Assembly: GCA_028291515.1 (NCBI GenBank)
Contig: JAQGHU010000090.1
Location: 97,101-161,100, forward strand
Source: Schlesneria sp.
GTDB taxonomy: Bacteria > Planctomycetota > Planctomycetia > Planctomycetales > Planctomycetaceae
Length of the DNA stretch: 64,000 nucleotides
Direction of reading: 5' to 3'
Under the pieces are notes generated by a model. That model did not search any database. It was not told the origin of the DNA and saw only the letters and a list, made by a program, of their open reading frames with translations. Below, one piece after another: positions 17,226 to 27,150 of this stretch (the stretch's first letter is position 1; each line of letters begins with the position of its first letter). The translations under genes and the position numbers were made by a program.

Positions 17226-18732
17226 CATGGGCACCAGGTACTGGCTCCGGCAGGAAGAAGCTCAGGATAAAGCCGCAAACATACACGAACAGCGCCACCC
17301 CGGCGGCCGTGTAAGCATACTTCATCGGGGGTGTCCCGCCAGGAGTCCCTGGCATACCCGCGATCGTTGCGGTGACCCAGGCGAAAGATGTCCCCAGCAT
17401 GCGACCACCAATGTTAGCGGCGAAGCTTTCTCCGGTTCCACGCAGGTGAACAGGATAGGCTTGCGGCAGATAGTTCCCCCAGAAGCTGAATTGAGCCACG
17501 GTGAAGAGACCCGCGATGAAGGCACCGATTGACATCGTGGTGATCGGCAACTCTCCAAGCAGGATCGAGCTGAGATCAAGGACGTAGAACTGCTTGTTTT
17601 CGACCGTCAGGAAGAAGAAGAAGATCAGTGGCATCAGGAGCATGCCGGGAATCTGGAATGTTCGCAGCAACGCGCGGCGGCTAACGATTCGCACAGCGAG
17701 AAAGGCCAGCAGGAATCGACCCAGCAAGCCGCCGACTTCCTGCATCTTTGTGTATTGGGAAGCGACCTTTTGCTCGATCTCACGCTGCTTTCCGATTTTC
17801 TTTTTCTTCGCAGCTTCTTCGTTGGGTGGAAGCTCGAGCTTTTCTTGTGCTGAGAGGACCTTGGCCTTTACGTCGGCTAGACCCGGAACGATCTGTGGGA
17901 ATTGTTGGATCGCACCAAAGGCTGCTCCGTAACTGCAGGCAAACATGAGTGCCGTGACGATAGTCGTCTTTCGCAATTGCGGCGAGAACAACTCGGCGAT
18001 GCTTGGCCGTCGCAGCGTTCCTGCAGCCCGTTTTTGCGCCCAGGCGGGCGACTCGGGCAGGAACGGGCGAATCAAGATCAGTGGGATGGCCGGAAGCAGT
18101 CCTGACATCAACGTGTATCGCCATGCTTCGTGCTGATGTTCAGGACCAATCGTGCCAACACTCGCCAGGAATCCGGGGATCGCAATCGTGAACCATTTCG
18201 ATCCATACGTGCTAGCCAATTCATTCGCAACGGCCACCAGCAATCCGCCGATCGATGAGAAGGCCTGGGTGTAACCAAGAACCTTTTCACGTTGATGTGG
18301 GTTCGGGAACAATTCCGCCAACCACGCCACGGCCGCGACGAACTCGATGCAAACCCCGATGAATGTCGTGCAGCGGAAGAACAGCAGCATCCAGATGCTT
18401 GTCGAATACCCGGCCGCAAATGCGGAGAAAGCATACAGCAGGATGCTCCACGTCAACACTCGTCGTCGACCGAGTCGGTCCGTGAGGTACCCCCCTAACA
18501 AGCCAAACAATCCCCCTGCGAAAGCGGGGATGTAGAACAGTCGGCCGACCCACATCTGGAACACTTCCGATCCCGGAGGAGCTCCGGTGAGTTCCAGCAA
18601 GGCGGGTCGCAGAATCAGGGGCAGCATCAGCAGTTCGTAAATATCGAAAGCAAACCCGATTGATGCGATCACACAGATCAGCCATTGAGTCGGCGTCAAA
18701 CCCTTCGCTTCAGCGGGTGCGGGTGCAGACAT
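17218..18732 (-). CDS. MFS transporter
   Basis: A 504-residue major facilitator protein with about twelve hydrophobic spans. The family motif A between helices 2 and 3 reads GGYLTDRLGRRRVLTWS, and the helix 4-5 region has FRCTTFIGVCIEFVAAVAWLAELFP, as in sugar/organic-acid porters. A longer cytoplasmic Lys-rich segment (about residues 295-325, AAKKKKIGKQREIEQK) replaces the usual central loop. The frame opens nine codons earlier at a TTG, but the ATG at 18732 has GGAG 6 nt upstream and is preferred. The substrate is unknown. It is followed by the 162-aa gene. Confidence 0.9.
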   Translation of the reverse strand: MSAPAPAEAKGLTPTQWLICVIASIGFAFDIYELLMLPLILRPALLELTGAPPGSEVFQMWVGRLFYIPAFAGGLFGLLGGYLTDRLGRRRVLTWSILLYAFSAFAAGYSTSIWMLLFFRCTTFIGVCIEFVAAVAWLAELFPNPHQREKVLGYTQAFSSIGGLLVAVANELASTYGSKWFTIAIPGFLASVGTIGPEHQHEAWRYTLMSGLLPAIPLILIRPFLPESPAWAQKRAAGTLRRPSIAELFSPQLRKTTIVTALMFACSYGAAFGAIQQFPQIVPGLADVKAKVLSAQEKLELPPNEEAAKKKKIGKQREIEQKVASQYTKMQEVGGLLGRFLLAFLAVRIVSRRALLRTFQIPGMLLMPLIFFFFLTVENKQFYVLDLSSILLGELPITTMSIGAFIAGLFTVAQFSFWGNYLPQAYPVHLRGTGESFAANIGGRMLGTSFAWVTATIAGMPGTPGGTPPMKYAYTAAGVALFVYVCGFILSFFLPEPVPGAHDE

Positions 18733-18961
18733 GCAGTTCTCCGGGTGAGGCTTATTCAAGGTGGGAGGGCAGGCAAGTTCTTGTTGGCCGCTGGAAGTGT
18801 AAAGCGGCTCAAGGAATCGAGCAACCGAGGCATCGATTCAGGTTCCACATCACCATCTCCGAATTTGATCGCGTTCTGCCAGATCTGTTTTCGTGCGGTG
18901 GCCGCGCGGCTACCATAGAGGCCTCGCCAAGAATCCTTCTTGAACTTCAGAAAGCCCTGCC

Positions 18962-19480
18962 ATGAATTCGTCGATGCCCGTAATCTTCGCTCTGCTGACC
19001 GGATTGTTTTGGGGAACCTATGGCCCCGTTCTGGGTCAGGCACGGGCTTTCGAAAAAAGTGCCTTCAAGCCATACGTGATGATCGGCGTCGCCTATCTGG
19101 TCTGGGGGATCATCGGCGGATTGGTTGGGATGGCCTACACCCAGAAGCCTGGAGAACCATTCTTCAATTTCGCGCCGAAAGGGATCGCTTGGGGCTTCGC
19201 GGCAGGGACCCTGGGTGCCTGGGGAGCCCTGACGCTGACACTCGCAATGTTCACCGGTGGAACAGCGATGCCGCAGATCGTGATGCCGATCGTCTTCGGA
19301 ACGGCAGTCTCTGTCAGCGCGATTGTCGCTGTGCTGACGACCAAGGCCGAAACCAATCCGATGTTGTACGTGGGGATCATCGGAATGGCGATCTGCATCG
19401 TCGTCGTGGCTTACTTTACACCGCATCCTCACCCGCCGAAGCCAGCGACTTCAGCGCCTGCGGTCGAAGCCAAGGCGTAA
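18962..19480 (+). CDS. Small EamA/DMT-like membrane protein
   Basis: A 172-residue integral membrane protein with five or so hydrophobic spans. It opens SMPVIFALLTGLFWGTYGPVLGQA, the usual start of one EamA (drug/metabolite transporter) half, and ends with a soluble His/Pro/Ala tail (PHPHPPKPATSAPAVEAKA). Being half the size of a normal ten-helix EamA transporter, it would have to work as a dimer. Substrate unknown. It is monocistronic, with a strong terminator right after. Confidence 0.7.
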   Translation: MNSSMPVIFALLTGLFWGTYGPVLGQARAFEKSAFKPYVMIGVAYLVWGIIGGLVGMAYTQKPGEPFFNFAPKGIAWGFAAGTLGAWGALTLTLAMFTGGTAMPQIVMPIVFGTAVSVSAIVAVLTTKAETNPMLYVGIIGMAICIVVVAYFTPHPHPPKPATSAPAVEAKA

Positions 19481-19509
19481 GGCCCCAATCCGCTCTGCGA
19501 AAATCGACG

Positions 19510-19544
19510 GCACCTTGTCCCTTAGGCAAGGTGCTTGTTTTTTT
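19510..19544 (+). terminator. Intrinsic terminator
   Basis: GCACCTTG (19510-19517) pairs with CAAGGTGC (19527-19534) over a 9-nt loop. It is followed at once by a T-rich run (TTGTTTTTTT). A textbook Rho-independent terminator for the small membrane-protein gene, 30 bp past its stop. Confidence 0.9.
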
Positions 19545-19648
19545 CTGACGACTAATCGGCGATTTCGCAATTGAGTGGCCCGAACTGGTCGATTAGACTT
19601 TTAGATCTAGATTGCCCTCCTGAACCCTCGCCCACTGAGATACCTGCC

Positions 19649-22042
19649 GTGATCCGATCCTCCTGCCTGGTTTGGTGCTGCGCCATTGTCTGGGCTGCGA
19701 TACCGGCATTCTCGGCCGATTCCGTGCCGTCATTTGTGAATGACGTGGAGCCCGTGCTGACTCGATTCGGCTGCAATCAGGGAGCGTGCCACGGAAAGGG
19801 AGCCGGCCAGAACGGATTCCGACTGTCGCTACGCGGGTATGCGCCGGAACTGGATCACGGTTGGATCGTGAAAGAACAAGAAGGCCGGCGTGTCAGTCTG
19901 GTCGCCCCCGAAGACAGCCTGCTGCTGCGTAAGCCACTCGGCGAAGTGCCGCATGGTGGTGCGAAGTTGTTCGATCCTGGATCGAAAGCCCACCAGATCT
20001 TACTGGAATGGTTGAAAGCGGGAGCGCCGGGGCCAGTGAAGGGCGAGTCGCAGATCACTGGCCTGACCGTGACTTCGAACGATGCGTCCGGTTCGACCGA
20101 TGTGCAAACGAAAAAAGTGGGCGATCAGCAGCAGTTGATTGTCACGGCGAAGTATTCAGACGGATCGACTCGCGATGTGACTTGGTTGACTCAGTTCGCT
20201 TCCAATGATGCAGGCCTGGTGGAAGTTGATTCTCATGGGAAGCTGAAAGTCCTGCGTCACGGTGAAACCGCCGTTCGTGCTCATTATCAGGGACAGGTTG
20301 CGGTGCAGGTAATCTCGGTCCCCTTTGACCGACCAGCAGTTGCTCAAGCGCCCAACACCGCGACTCGCGGCAACTTCATTGACGACCACGTCTTCGCCAA
20401 GCTGACAGCACTCCGCATCCCCGCCTCGGCAGCGGTGTCGGATGAGGCGTTCATTCGACGGGTGTTCCTCGACACGATCGGCACATTGCCGACGGAAGCC
20501 GAAGTCGAGGCGTTCCTCGCGGACGCTCGATCTGACAAGCGAGCACAGTTCATCGAATCCTTGTTACAGCGTCCCGAGTTCGTGGACCTCTGGACAATGT
20601 TGATGGCGGATCTGTTCCAGAACCGCAAGGAGCGAGATCACGATGTCCGTGGCGTGAAAGGTGTTCGCGCGTTCCATCAATGGCTGCGGTCGCAAGTTGC
20701 CGCGAATCGTCCGTGGAACGAGTTGGTTCGCGCGGTACTGACGTCCTCGGGAGACAGCGACCAGCATCCTGAAGTTGGCTACTACGTCGTCACGATTGGC
20801 GAGTTCCGTCAGACGCAACAGTCGGATGTTGTCGCCAGTGTGGCTCAGGCATTTCTGGGAACACGAATTGGCTGTGCCAAGTGCCACAACCATCCGCTCG
20901 AAAAATACACGCAAGACGATTACTACCACTTCGCCGCATTCTTCTCGCGAGTCGCCTTTGATCGCCAGTCGCCGCAAATGGGGAAGACCGATTTGATACA
21001 GGCGACAGAGCATCAACAGAACCAGCAGCGGCATCGGGCCAACCTGCAGAAGCAACTGGCCGAGAAGGAAGCGACGCCAATTCCTGAAAAAGAAGAAGAC
21101 GCTAAGAAACGCGAGCAGCAACTGACGGAGCTGCGCAAACAGATCGAAGGTGTTGCCGCCGATATCGAACGAGTCAGGATGTCGCCGATCACCGTGGGCC
21201 AGCCGCGGACCAATGAACAGTTGAAAGCCCAACCGCTGGATCGAGCGAACCTGGCAATCGAGCTAGGTAGCGATCCACGCGTGGCGTTGGTCGATTGGAT
21301 GACCAGTGGTCGGAACGAATCGTTCAACGGGAGCATCGTCAATCGGATCTGGCAGCATTACATGGGTGTTGGCCTCGTCGAACCGGTGGACGACATCCGA
21401 GCAAGCAATCCTCCGTCGAATCCGCCGTTGTGGAAGGTGCTGAACGAAGACTTCGCCGCTCATGGGTTCGACATGAAGCAGCTGATGCGGACGATTTTGA
21501 ATTCGCGAACCTATCAGACCAGTTCCGAAACGCTGGCCGAGAATGAAGCCGATACCAAGTTCTATTCACACTACTATGCTCGCCGACTGCCCGCCGAACT
21601 GTTGCTGGATGCCTTCAGCCAGGTGACCGCAATTCCCGATCAGTTCCCTGGCTATCCCGAAGGCCTGCGAGCTCAGCAGTTGGCCGACCCGGGACTGGAT
21701 TCGTACTTTCTGCGTCTATTTGGGCGTTCAGATCGAGTGACAGCGTGTGCCTGTGAACGACAAGGTGACGTGACGATGTCGCAACTGCTGCACCTGCAGA
21801 ACGGTGATACGATATCTCGCAAGATCGAAGCGGGGAACGGCTATCTCGCGGAGATGCTGAAGTCCACGCCTGACAATGCCGCCGCGATCAACCGGTTGTT
21901 CATGACGACATTGTCGCGCAAGCCGAACCAGACAGAAATCAACGCGATCACGAGCCAATTGAGCCAAGGATCACGAGAAGATGTCTTCCGCGATTTAATG
22001 TGGGCGCTGCTAAACTCCAAGGAATTTTCATTCAATCACTGA
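19649..22042 (+). CDS. DUF1549/DUF1553 protein with CX4CH and CXXCH motifs (exported)
   Basis: A 797-residue protein typical of planctomycetes. In order: signal peptide (residues 1-23, ending AFSAD), a cytochrome-like segment with CNQGACHGKG (CX4CH, near residue 42), a BIG2-like beta domain (about 145-235, VTAKYSDGSTRDVTW), DUF1549 (about 245-450), containing CAKCHNHPLEKYTQDDYYHF with a haem-c-type CXXCH near 409, a charged coiled segment (about 455-520), and DUF1553 (about 540-790). The GTG at 19649 is chosen because it starts the signal peptide; an in-frame TTG lies at 19571. It is followed 65 bp later by a DUF1501 gene, the usual partner. Whether haem is attached and what is metabolised are unknown. 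Confidence 0.9.
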   Translation: MIRSSCLVWCCAIVWAAIPAFSADSVPSFVNDVEPVLTRFGCNQGACHGKGAGQNGFRLSLRGYAPELDHGWIVKEQEGRRVSLVAPEDSLLLRKPLGEVPHGGAKLFDPGSKAHQILLEWLKAGAPGPVKGESQITGLTVTSNDASGSTDVQTKKVGDQQQLIVTAKYSDGSTRDVTWLTQFASNDAGLVEVDSHGKLKVLRHGETAVRAHYQGQVAVQVISVPFDRPAVAQAPNTATRGNFIDDHVFAKLTALRIPASAAVSDEAFIRRVFLDTIGTLPTEAEVEAFLADARSDKRAQFIESLLQRPEFVDLWTMLMADLFQNRKERDHDVRGVKGVRAFHQWLRSQVAANRPWNELVRAVLTSSGDSDQHPEVGYYVVTIGEFRQTQQSDVVASVAQAFLGTRIGCAKCHNHPLEKYTQDDYYHFAAFFSRVAFDRQSPQMGKTDLIQATEHQQNQQRHRANLQKQLAEKEATPIPEKEEDAKKREQQLTELRKQIEGVAADIERVRMSPITVGQPRTNEQLKAQPLDRANLAIELGSDPRVALVDWMTSGRNESFNGSIVNRIWQHYMGVGLVEPVDDIRASNPPSNPPLWKVLNEDFAAHGFDMKQLMRTILNSRTYQTSSETLAENEADTKFYSHYYARRLPAELLLDAFSQVTAIPDQFPGYPEGLRAQQLADPGLDSYFLRLFGRSDRVTACACERQGDVTMSQLLHLQNGDTISRKIEAGNGYLAEMLKSTPDNAAAINRLFMTTLSRKPNQTEINAITSQLSQGSREDVFRDLMWALLNSKEFSFNH

Positions 22043-22107
22043 GGTCATTCAGTGCGCGATCGATTGCAACAACCGAGTTAATTTAAGCCTGCTGTGGAAG
22101 AAATAAT

Positions 22108-23442
22108 ATGCTCGACATCACGCTCTCGTCCGATCGAACCAAGCTCTGCAACGGCGCGTCGCGACGTGACTTTCTGCAGGTCGGCAGTCTTAGCCTGTGC
22201 GGACTGTCGCTGGCGAGCATGCTGCGACAAGAAGCGCAAGCGGCTGAATCAAAAGGGACCACTTCAACGGCTCGAGCCAAGTCGGTCATTCTGGTTTACC
22301 TGGGCGGCGGGTTGACACATCACGATAGCTTCGATATGAAGCCCGAAGCACCCGCCGAAATCCGCGGCAAGTATTCGCCAATCGCATCGAATGTCTCGGG
22401 GACGCAGGTCTGCGAGCTGCTGCCGAAGATGGCGGGTTGCATGGATAAAGTCGCTTTGGTTCGGTCGGGGGCTCATAACAACGACCACCACGAGACGGCG
22501 ACGAACTGGGTGTTGTCGGGCCGATTCGGATCACCGTTTGGGGACTATCCAGCAATTGGAGCAGTGGCCGCTCACGAGCTTGGTTTTAACGGTGTGCTGC
22601 CTCCCTACATGGCCATCCCGCGTAATCCTTCGTTCACATGGGAACTGGGCCGAAGTGCCTTCCTGGGCGGTCGCTACGAATCCTTTAGAACTGGTGATCC
22701 CAACGCGGAAAACTTTGGTGTGAAGGATGTCGCGGTCGCCAATCGCGATTCGACTCGAGCCGATCGTCGCAAGACGTTTCTCTCCACTATCGATCAACTC
22801 AGCGACAAAGTGCGCGGGAACGATCAACTGGCAACTTACGACGAGTTCCGTGGTCGTGCCGCTGAAATGATTCTGTCGCCGCAGGCTCAATCAGCATTCG
22901 CGATCGAGAAGGAAGACATCAAGCTGCGTGATCGATACGGTCGCAATACCTTTGGTCAAAGCTGCTTGATGGCTCGACGATTGGTCGAAGGTGGCGTTCG
23001 GTTCGTGACCGTGAACTACGGCGGCTGGGATCATCACGGCAAGATCTTTGAAGCGTGCGACAAGAAGCTTCCGGAGTTTGACCTCGGTTTCTCAGCCTTG
23101 ATTGAAGACCTGGCAGCGCGCGGGATGTTGAAGGACACGTTGGTGGCCTGCTTCGGCGAATTCGGTCGCACGCCACTGATCAACAAAGACGCCGGCCGCG
23201 ATCACTGGGGACCGGCAGCGAGTCTGCTGTTCGCTGGAGCCGGAGTACAGCCCGGCAAGGTGATCGGCGCGACGGATAAGCAGGGGGCTCATGTGACGAC
23301 GCGACCCTATGCCCCAGCGGATGTCTGCTACACCATCCTGGACTCACTGGGCGTCGATCCGCACGTTTCGTTGATGACGCCAGACGGCCGCGCGATTGAT
23401 GCCCTGGAAGAAGGTGAATTGATGACCGCTTTGTTCAGCTAA
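22108..23442 (+). CDS. DUF1501 protein, Tat-type signal
   Basis: A 444-residue member of DUF1501. Residues 15-45 (SRRDFLQVGSLSLCGLSLAS) form a twin-arginine signal, so it is probably exported folded. Family blocks follow: VILVYLGGGLTHHDSFDMKPEAP, MAGCMDKVALVRSGAHNNDHHETA, SCLMARRLVEGGVRFVTVNYGGWDHHG, and ACFGEFGRTPLINKDAGRDHWG. Conserved Asp/His residues are consistent with a metal-dependent alkaline-phosphatase-like fold, but activity is undetermined. It forms a pair with the preceding DUF1549/1553 gene, and a hairpin lies 70 bp downstream. Confidence 0.92.
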   Translation: MLDITLSSDRTKLCNGASRRDFLQVGSLSLCGLSLASMLRQEAQAAESKGTTSTARAKSVILVYLGGGLTHHDSFDMKPEAPAEIRGKYSPIASNVSGTQVCELLPKMAGCMDKVALVRSGAHNNDHHETATNWVLSGRFGSPFGDYPAIGAVAAHELGFNGVLPPYMAIPRNPSFTWELGRSAFLGGRYESFRTGDPNAENFGVKDVAVANRDSTRADRRKTFLSTIDQLSDKVRGNDQLATYDEFRGRAAEMILSPQAQSAFAIEKEDIKLRDRYGRNTFGQSCLMARRLVEGGVRFVTVNYGGWDHHGKIFEACDKKLPEFDLGFSALIEDLAARGMLKDTLVACFGEFGRTPLINKDAGRDHWGPAASLLFAGAGVQPGKVIGATDKQGAHVTTRPYAPADVCYTILDSLGVDPHVSLMTPDGRAIDALEEGELMTALFS

Positions 23443-23511
23443 GGGCAACGTCGACGATCTCTTGAGCGCGGCACGCGAGTGCCTGGCGGAGATTGCCGAA
23501 AATGGTGTCAG

Positions 23512-23537
23512 TTGGTTCGTCAGGGCTGACGAACCAA
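23512..23537. terminator. 12-bp perfect hairpin after DUF1501 gene
   Basis: TTGGTTCGTCAG (23512-23523) and its complement (23526-23537) flank a 2-nt loop. It is placed 70 bp after the stop codon, with no T-run. Confidence 0.5.
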
Positions 23538-23614
23538 ACTCCGGCGCTATAATTCGCGCGTCTGCAATTCGCCTTCGAATTTCTATCGGCGATTGAATCG
23601 ACAACGAGGATCCA

Positions 23615-23998
23615 ATGGCCACAATCGAACGAATTCCCGAACTGATCACCGATCCTGAAAAGTATGCGCGGATCGAGCAACTCCGCAAAGTCGCGGAATT
23701 GATGGATGGTCAATTCCAGATCCCTGGAACAAATATCCAGTTTGGATTGGATGCGATTGTGGGCCTGATCCCAGGGATTGGCGACTTGATCGCAGGAGCA
23801 TTCTCGTTGTGGCTGATCGGGGAAGCCCGACGACTTGGCGCTCTCAAATGGATCCTCGCGAAGATGTATTGGAACGTCGCCATCGACGTTGGGATTGGAG
23901 CTGTTCCCATCGTCGGCGACATGTTCGATGTCGTCTGGAAGGCGAACCGTAAGAACATCGCTCTCCTAAGCCGCCACTTCTGCCGCCCGGTGACATAA
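23615..23998 (+). CDS. DUF4112 family protein
   Basis: A 127-residue protein with two predicted membrane-inserting segments. The signature of DUF4112 is clear: FQIPGTNIQFGLDAIVGLIPGIGDLIAGAFSLWLIGEARRLG, then KMYWNVAIDVGIGAVPIVGDMFDVVWKANRKNIALL. The function of the family is not known. The ATG is preceded by GAGGA at good spacing. It is a stand-alone gene between the DUF1501 gene and the transporter. Confidence 0.9.
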   Translation: MATIERIPELITDPEKYARIEQLRKVAELMDGQFQIPGTNIQFGLDAIVGLIPGIGDLIAGAFSLWLIGEARRLGALKWILAKMYWNVAIDVGIGAVPIVGDMFDVVWKANRKNIALLSRHFCRPVT

Positions 23999-24156
23999 GA
24001 TCCATGAGAGCCGCGACAGAAAAGCGAGATCTGTGACGGGCATCGAAGCGCACACAGATCGCTCCATTTGTCATCTATGACGCGGGACGCTATACAGCCG
24101 TTCCGTCTCTTTTCCCGATTGTCCCGGCAACGAACTCCTATTGAAAGACTGCTTGC

Positions 24157-25410
24157 ATGTCGGAGTCCGTTGCTTTCTGGCTGACGATCATCGTCTTTGG
24201 AACGACTTATCTGGGGTTGGCTTTGGGTGGGTTTCCCGGCCTCAGAATCGATCGGACCGGGATCGCACTCACGGGAGCGGCTGCGGTGCTGGGCTGTCGC
24301 CTGCTGACGTTTGACGAGGCAGTGCAGTCCGTCGACTTTGCCACGATTGTCCTGTTGCTGGGAATGATGATCGTCGTCGAATACCTGAGACGAGCCGCTT
24401 TTTTTGACATTCTGGCAGGGCGTGCTCTCGCTCATGTGCATCAGCCTTCGACTTTGTTAGCCGTCGTGATGCTGTTATCAGGTGTTTTGTCGGCACTGCT
24501 TGTGAACGATGTTGTCTGTTTGGCGCTGACACCGTTGGTGCTACACGTCACACGACATCTGAAGATCGACCCCAAGCCCCATTTAATCGGATTGGCGATT
24601 GCATCCAATGTCGGATCGACGGCGACTCTGACAGGCAATCCACAAAACATGATTATCGGGGGCCTGTCGCAGATCAGCTATCTTCGATTCGCCGCCAAGC
24701 TGGCTCCGATTGCGATCGTGGGACTCGTGGTTTCCTACTTGATTACGCTCGTGCTGTTTCGCTCTGCGTTGAAAGCTGGTCCGATTGACTACATGCCTCA
24801 AGTTGACCAACCCGCACCGATGCACTCCAAGAAGAAATTGCTTCTGATCAAGAGCTTGATCGTAACGTCTGCTGCCGTCGCGTTGTTTTTTGCAGGAGCT
24901 CCCATGGCAATTGTTGCGCTTGGTGCCGCCGCCGTCCTGCTGCTCGATCGCGTGAAGCCCGAAAAAATCTATCATCGCGTCGACTGGGGTTTGCTGGTCA
25001 TGTTCGCGGGGCTTTTCGTCGTTGTGCATGCTTTTGAGGTTCACGTCATGCGTCATGCGGGCGTGGATCAGTGGACCGTGCTGCGCACATCACCCATCGC
25101 CATGTTGAGCGTTGCCTCAGCGGTCTTGTCAAACATGGTGTCTAATGTCCCAGCCGTTTTGCTGTTTAAGCCGATCATTCCCGACATGCCCAGTGCGATG
25201 CAGGAAACGGCATGGCTGGCGTTGGCCATGTCCAGCACACTGGCGGGGAATCTGACTCTCTTAGGGTCCGTGGCAAACTTGATCGTCGTGGAAAAAGCAC
25301 GCAAATCGGGCGTGATCATCACACTCGCCGACTATTGTCGCGCCGGAGTTCCTATCACACTGGTCACGCTGTTGATCGGCATGGCGTGGCTTGCCATCGC
25401 GACCTACTGA
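24157..25410 (+). CDS. ArsB/CitM-superfamily (ion transporter) membrane protein
   Basis: A 417-residue membrane protein with about ten to eleven spans. The tandem halves of ion-transporter-superfamily proteins are visible: VLLLGMMIVVEYLRRAAFFDILAG and VNDVVCLALTPLVLHVTRHL, the SNVGSTATLTGNPQNMIIGGLS loop typical of the ArsB/NhaD/CitM group, and in the second half MFAGLFVVVHAFE and SNVPAVLLFKPIIP with GNLTLLGSVANLIVVEKARK. Substrate (citrate, arsenite, sodium, other anion) cannot be told from sequence. No arsR or arsC is adjacent, so an arsenite role has no context support. It is monocistronic. Confidence 0.88.
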   Translation: MSESVAFWLTIIVFGTTYLGLALGGFPGLRIDRTGIALTGAAAVLGCRLLTFDEAVQSVDFATIVLLLGMMIVVEYLRRAAFFDILAGRALAHVHQPSTLLAVVMLLSGVLSALLVNDVVCLALTPLVLHVTRHLKIDPKPHLIGLAIASNVGSTATLTGNPQNMIIGGLSQISYLRFAAKLAPIAIVGLVVSYLITLVLFRSALKAGPIDYMPQVDQPAPMHSKKKLLLIKSLIVTSAAVALFFAGAPMAIVALGAAAVLLLDRVKPEKIYHRVDWGLLVMFAGLFVVVHAFEVHVMRHAGVDQWTVLRTSPIAMLSVASAVLSNMVSNVPAVLLFKPIIPDMPSAMQETAWLALAMSSTLAGNLTLLGSVANLIVVEKARKSGVIITLADYCRAGVPITLVTLLIGMAWLAIATY

Positions 25411-25492
25411 AGTCGACTTCTCCGCGCAATTGACGCGTGATGTGGCGATGCCAGTCCTGTTCGCAGCCTGCACACAGAATGACGGATGTGAT

Positions 25493-25978
25493 TCAGAACA
25501 ATGGCGCGAATCCCGCCGCGCGGCGACAACTGGACAGTTGCGACAGATGAGATGCGAAATGACTCGTCAGCAGTAGCGTGATGCAATCGCCGACGTTCTT
25601 GATTGGCGTTCCGCGAAAGAATGGGATGCGATGCGGTTGAGACATGGCTTCGGGTGAAGCTTGTGAGGCGAACTCTCGCAAGTCCTGATAGTTTTGGAGC
25701 AATGCTGATTGAAGCGCCTCTTTACAAAGCGCTTCACTCGGAGCGACCTGCCCTGACGAACCAGCGCCAAAGATGGGAGACCACTCCGGATGCGCGATCG
25801 CTCGACCGAAGTATTGCATCCCCGCCTCCGCCGAGATCGCTAAGTGCCCGATGATCCAGGCGGGCGGATGACCATGACCAGCACTTGGTTCAAAGAACGA
25901 CTGCTCGGCGATATCGGCAGTGATCTTCTCGAAGCCCTTGCACTGAAACTCATTGATCACGATGGCGCTGTCAAACAT
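25493..25978 (-). CDS. DinB family protein
   Basis: A 161-residue four-helix DinB/YfiT-like protein. GHPPAWIIGHLAISAEAGMQYFG and the later LLLTSHFASHLSQLSSCRR carry His residues at the positions used for metal binding in this family (GHL, SH..SHL). DinB proteins include thiol transferases, but the individual role is unknown. The ATG at 25978 follows AAGGA by 7 nt; an in-frame TTG two codons earlier is less likely. It is convergent with the transporter gene. Confidence 0.88.
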   Translation of the reverse strand: MFDSAIVINEFQCKGFEKITADIAEQSFFEPSAGHGHPPAWIIGHLAISAEAGMQYFGRAIAHPEWSPIFGAGSSGQVAPSEALCKEALQSALLQNYQDLREFASQASPEAMSQPHRIPFFRGTPIKNVGDCITLLLTSHFASHLSQLSSCRRAAGFAPLF

Positions 25979-26021
25979 TGACAAATCCTTTCTAACAACC
26001 AGATCAGCTACAAAAATGCTT

Positions 26022-26858
26022 CTAGCGACGGAACTTGATCCCGGTGAACTCCTGAATCCGATTTGTAATTGCCGGTTCTACCGGCAGGCGTTCCATCGAA
26101 CTGGCCCCATAGAAGCCCACGATTCCTTCAGTGTGATCCAGGATATATTGAGCATCCTCCGGCTCCGCGATCGGGCCGCCGTGACACAGCACCAGGATGT
26201 CCGGCTTCACTCGCTTGGCGGCGTCATGCATCGACTGGCAACGCCGGGCCGATTCTTCCAACGTGACTGCCGTTGTCGCGCCGATCATGCCCTTGGTTGT
26301 CAACCCCATATGTGGGATCAGAATGTCGGCACCAGCGCCGGCCATCGCCGCTGCTTCGTCGTCGTTAAAACAATAGGGCGTTGTTAGCAAACCGAGTTCG
26401 CGCGCCATGCGAATCATGTCAACTTCCAGGCCGTAGCCCATGCCGGTCTCTTCCAAGTTCACTCGGAAGTTGCCATCGAATAGTCCGACGGTGGGAAAGT
26501 TTTGCACTCCCGAGAACCCCGCAGCCTGCACTTCCTTTAAGAACAGTGGCATCATTCGGAAGGGGTCGGTCCCACAGACGCCGGCCAGCACGGGGGTCTT
26601 TCGTGTGACCGGTAAAACTTCGCGAGCCATATCCATGACGATGGCGTTCGCATCGCCGTAAGGCATCATCCCCGCCAGCGATCCTCGGCCCCCCATGCGA
26701 AACCGACCCGAGTTATAAATAACGATCAAGTCGATGCCTCCGGCCTCTTCCAGCTTGGCCGACAGCCCCGTTCCGGCACCGCCGCCAATGATTGGCTGAC
26801 CTGCCGCGACTTTAGCGCGCAGCCGTTTGAGAATCTCCTCGCGTGGGAACAAGCTCAT
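26022..26858 (-). CDS. Phosphoenolpyruvate hydrolase-like TIM-barrel protein
   Basis: A 278-residue TIM barrel of the family annotated as phosphoenolpyruvate hydrolase-like, often fused or linked to UPF0261 (Tm-1-like) proteins. The typical start is [20 protein letters not shown], followed by [20 protein letters not shown], the [18 protein letters not shown] loop, [41 protein letters not shown] and the C-terminal [15 protein letters not shown]. The frame is open 58 codons further upstream, but that part is repeat-rich and unlike a protein. The chosen ATG has GGAAAG upstream. The catalytic role is not verified. Its UPF0261 partner is not adjacent. Confidence 0.85.
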   Translation of the reverse strand: MSLFPREEILKRLRAKVAAGQPIIGGGAGTGLSAKLEEAGGIDLIVIYNSGRFRMGGRGSLAGMMPYGDANAIVMDMAREVLPVTRKTPVLAGVCGTDPFRMMPLFLKEVQAAGFSGVQNFPTVGLFDGNFRVNLEETGMGYGLEVDMIRMARELGLLTTPYCFNDDEAAAMAGAGADILIPHMGLTTKGMIGATTAVTLEESARRCQSMHDAAKRVKPDILVLCHGGPIAEPEDAQYILDHTEGIVGFYGASSMERLPVEPAITNRIQEFTGIKFRR

Positions 26859-27004
26859 GATGTCGCTTTCCAGGGTGCCTCGATTGTCGTGTCGCGGAAC
26901 ATTCTGACAACGTGAGCTGTCTGTAGCCATTGAGGTGATGAGTTGCGGGGGTATTGGAAATTTCAAATGGAGGAAACAGGAGTGCGAAATCCCGCCCGTC
27001 CTTT

Positions 27005-27045
27005 CTTCAAATTTGCAATTTGCAATTTGCACTTTTCAATTTCCT
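27005..27045. repeat. GCAAATTG-type dispersed repeat, copy 1
   Basis: An A/T-rich word array (GCAATTTGCAATTTGCACTTTTC), whose complement shares the core GAAAAGTGCAAATTGCAAATTG with 43752-43799. It lies upstream of the PEP-hydrolase-like gene. Confidence 0.6.
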
Positions 27046-27150
27046 GACCACGAGCCGATTCATGCTTGCATCTCGCCACATTGGGCGGCATCTTGACAGT
27101 TGAACGACGCGATTCCAGCCTGTCCTGCCACATTGCATTGCGAGAGACTT

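Noticed and set aside
24157..25410. Arsenite efflux gene (arsB)
   Set aside because: The fold fits the superfamily, but no ars regulator or reductase is adjacent, so a substrate-specific name is not justified.
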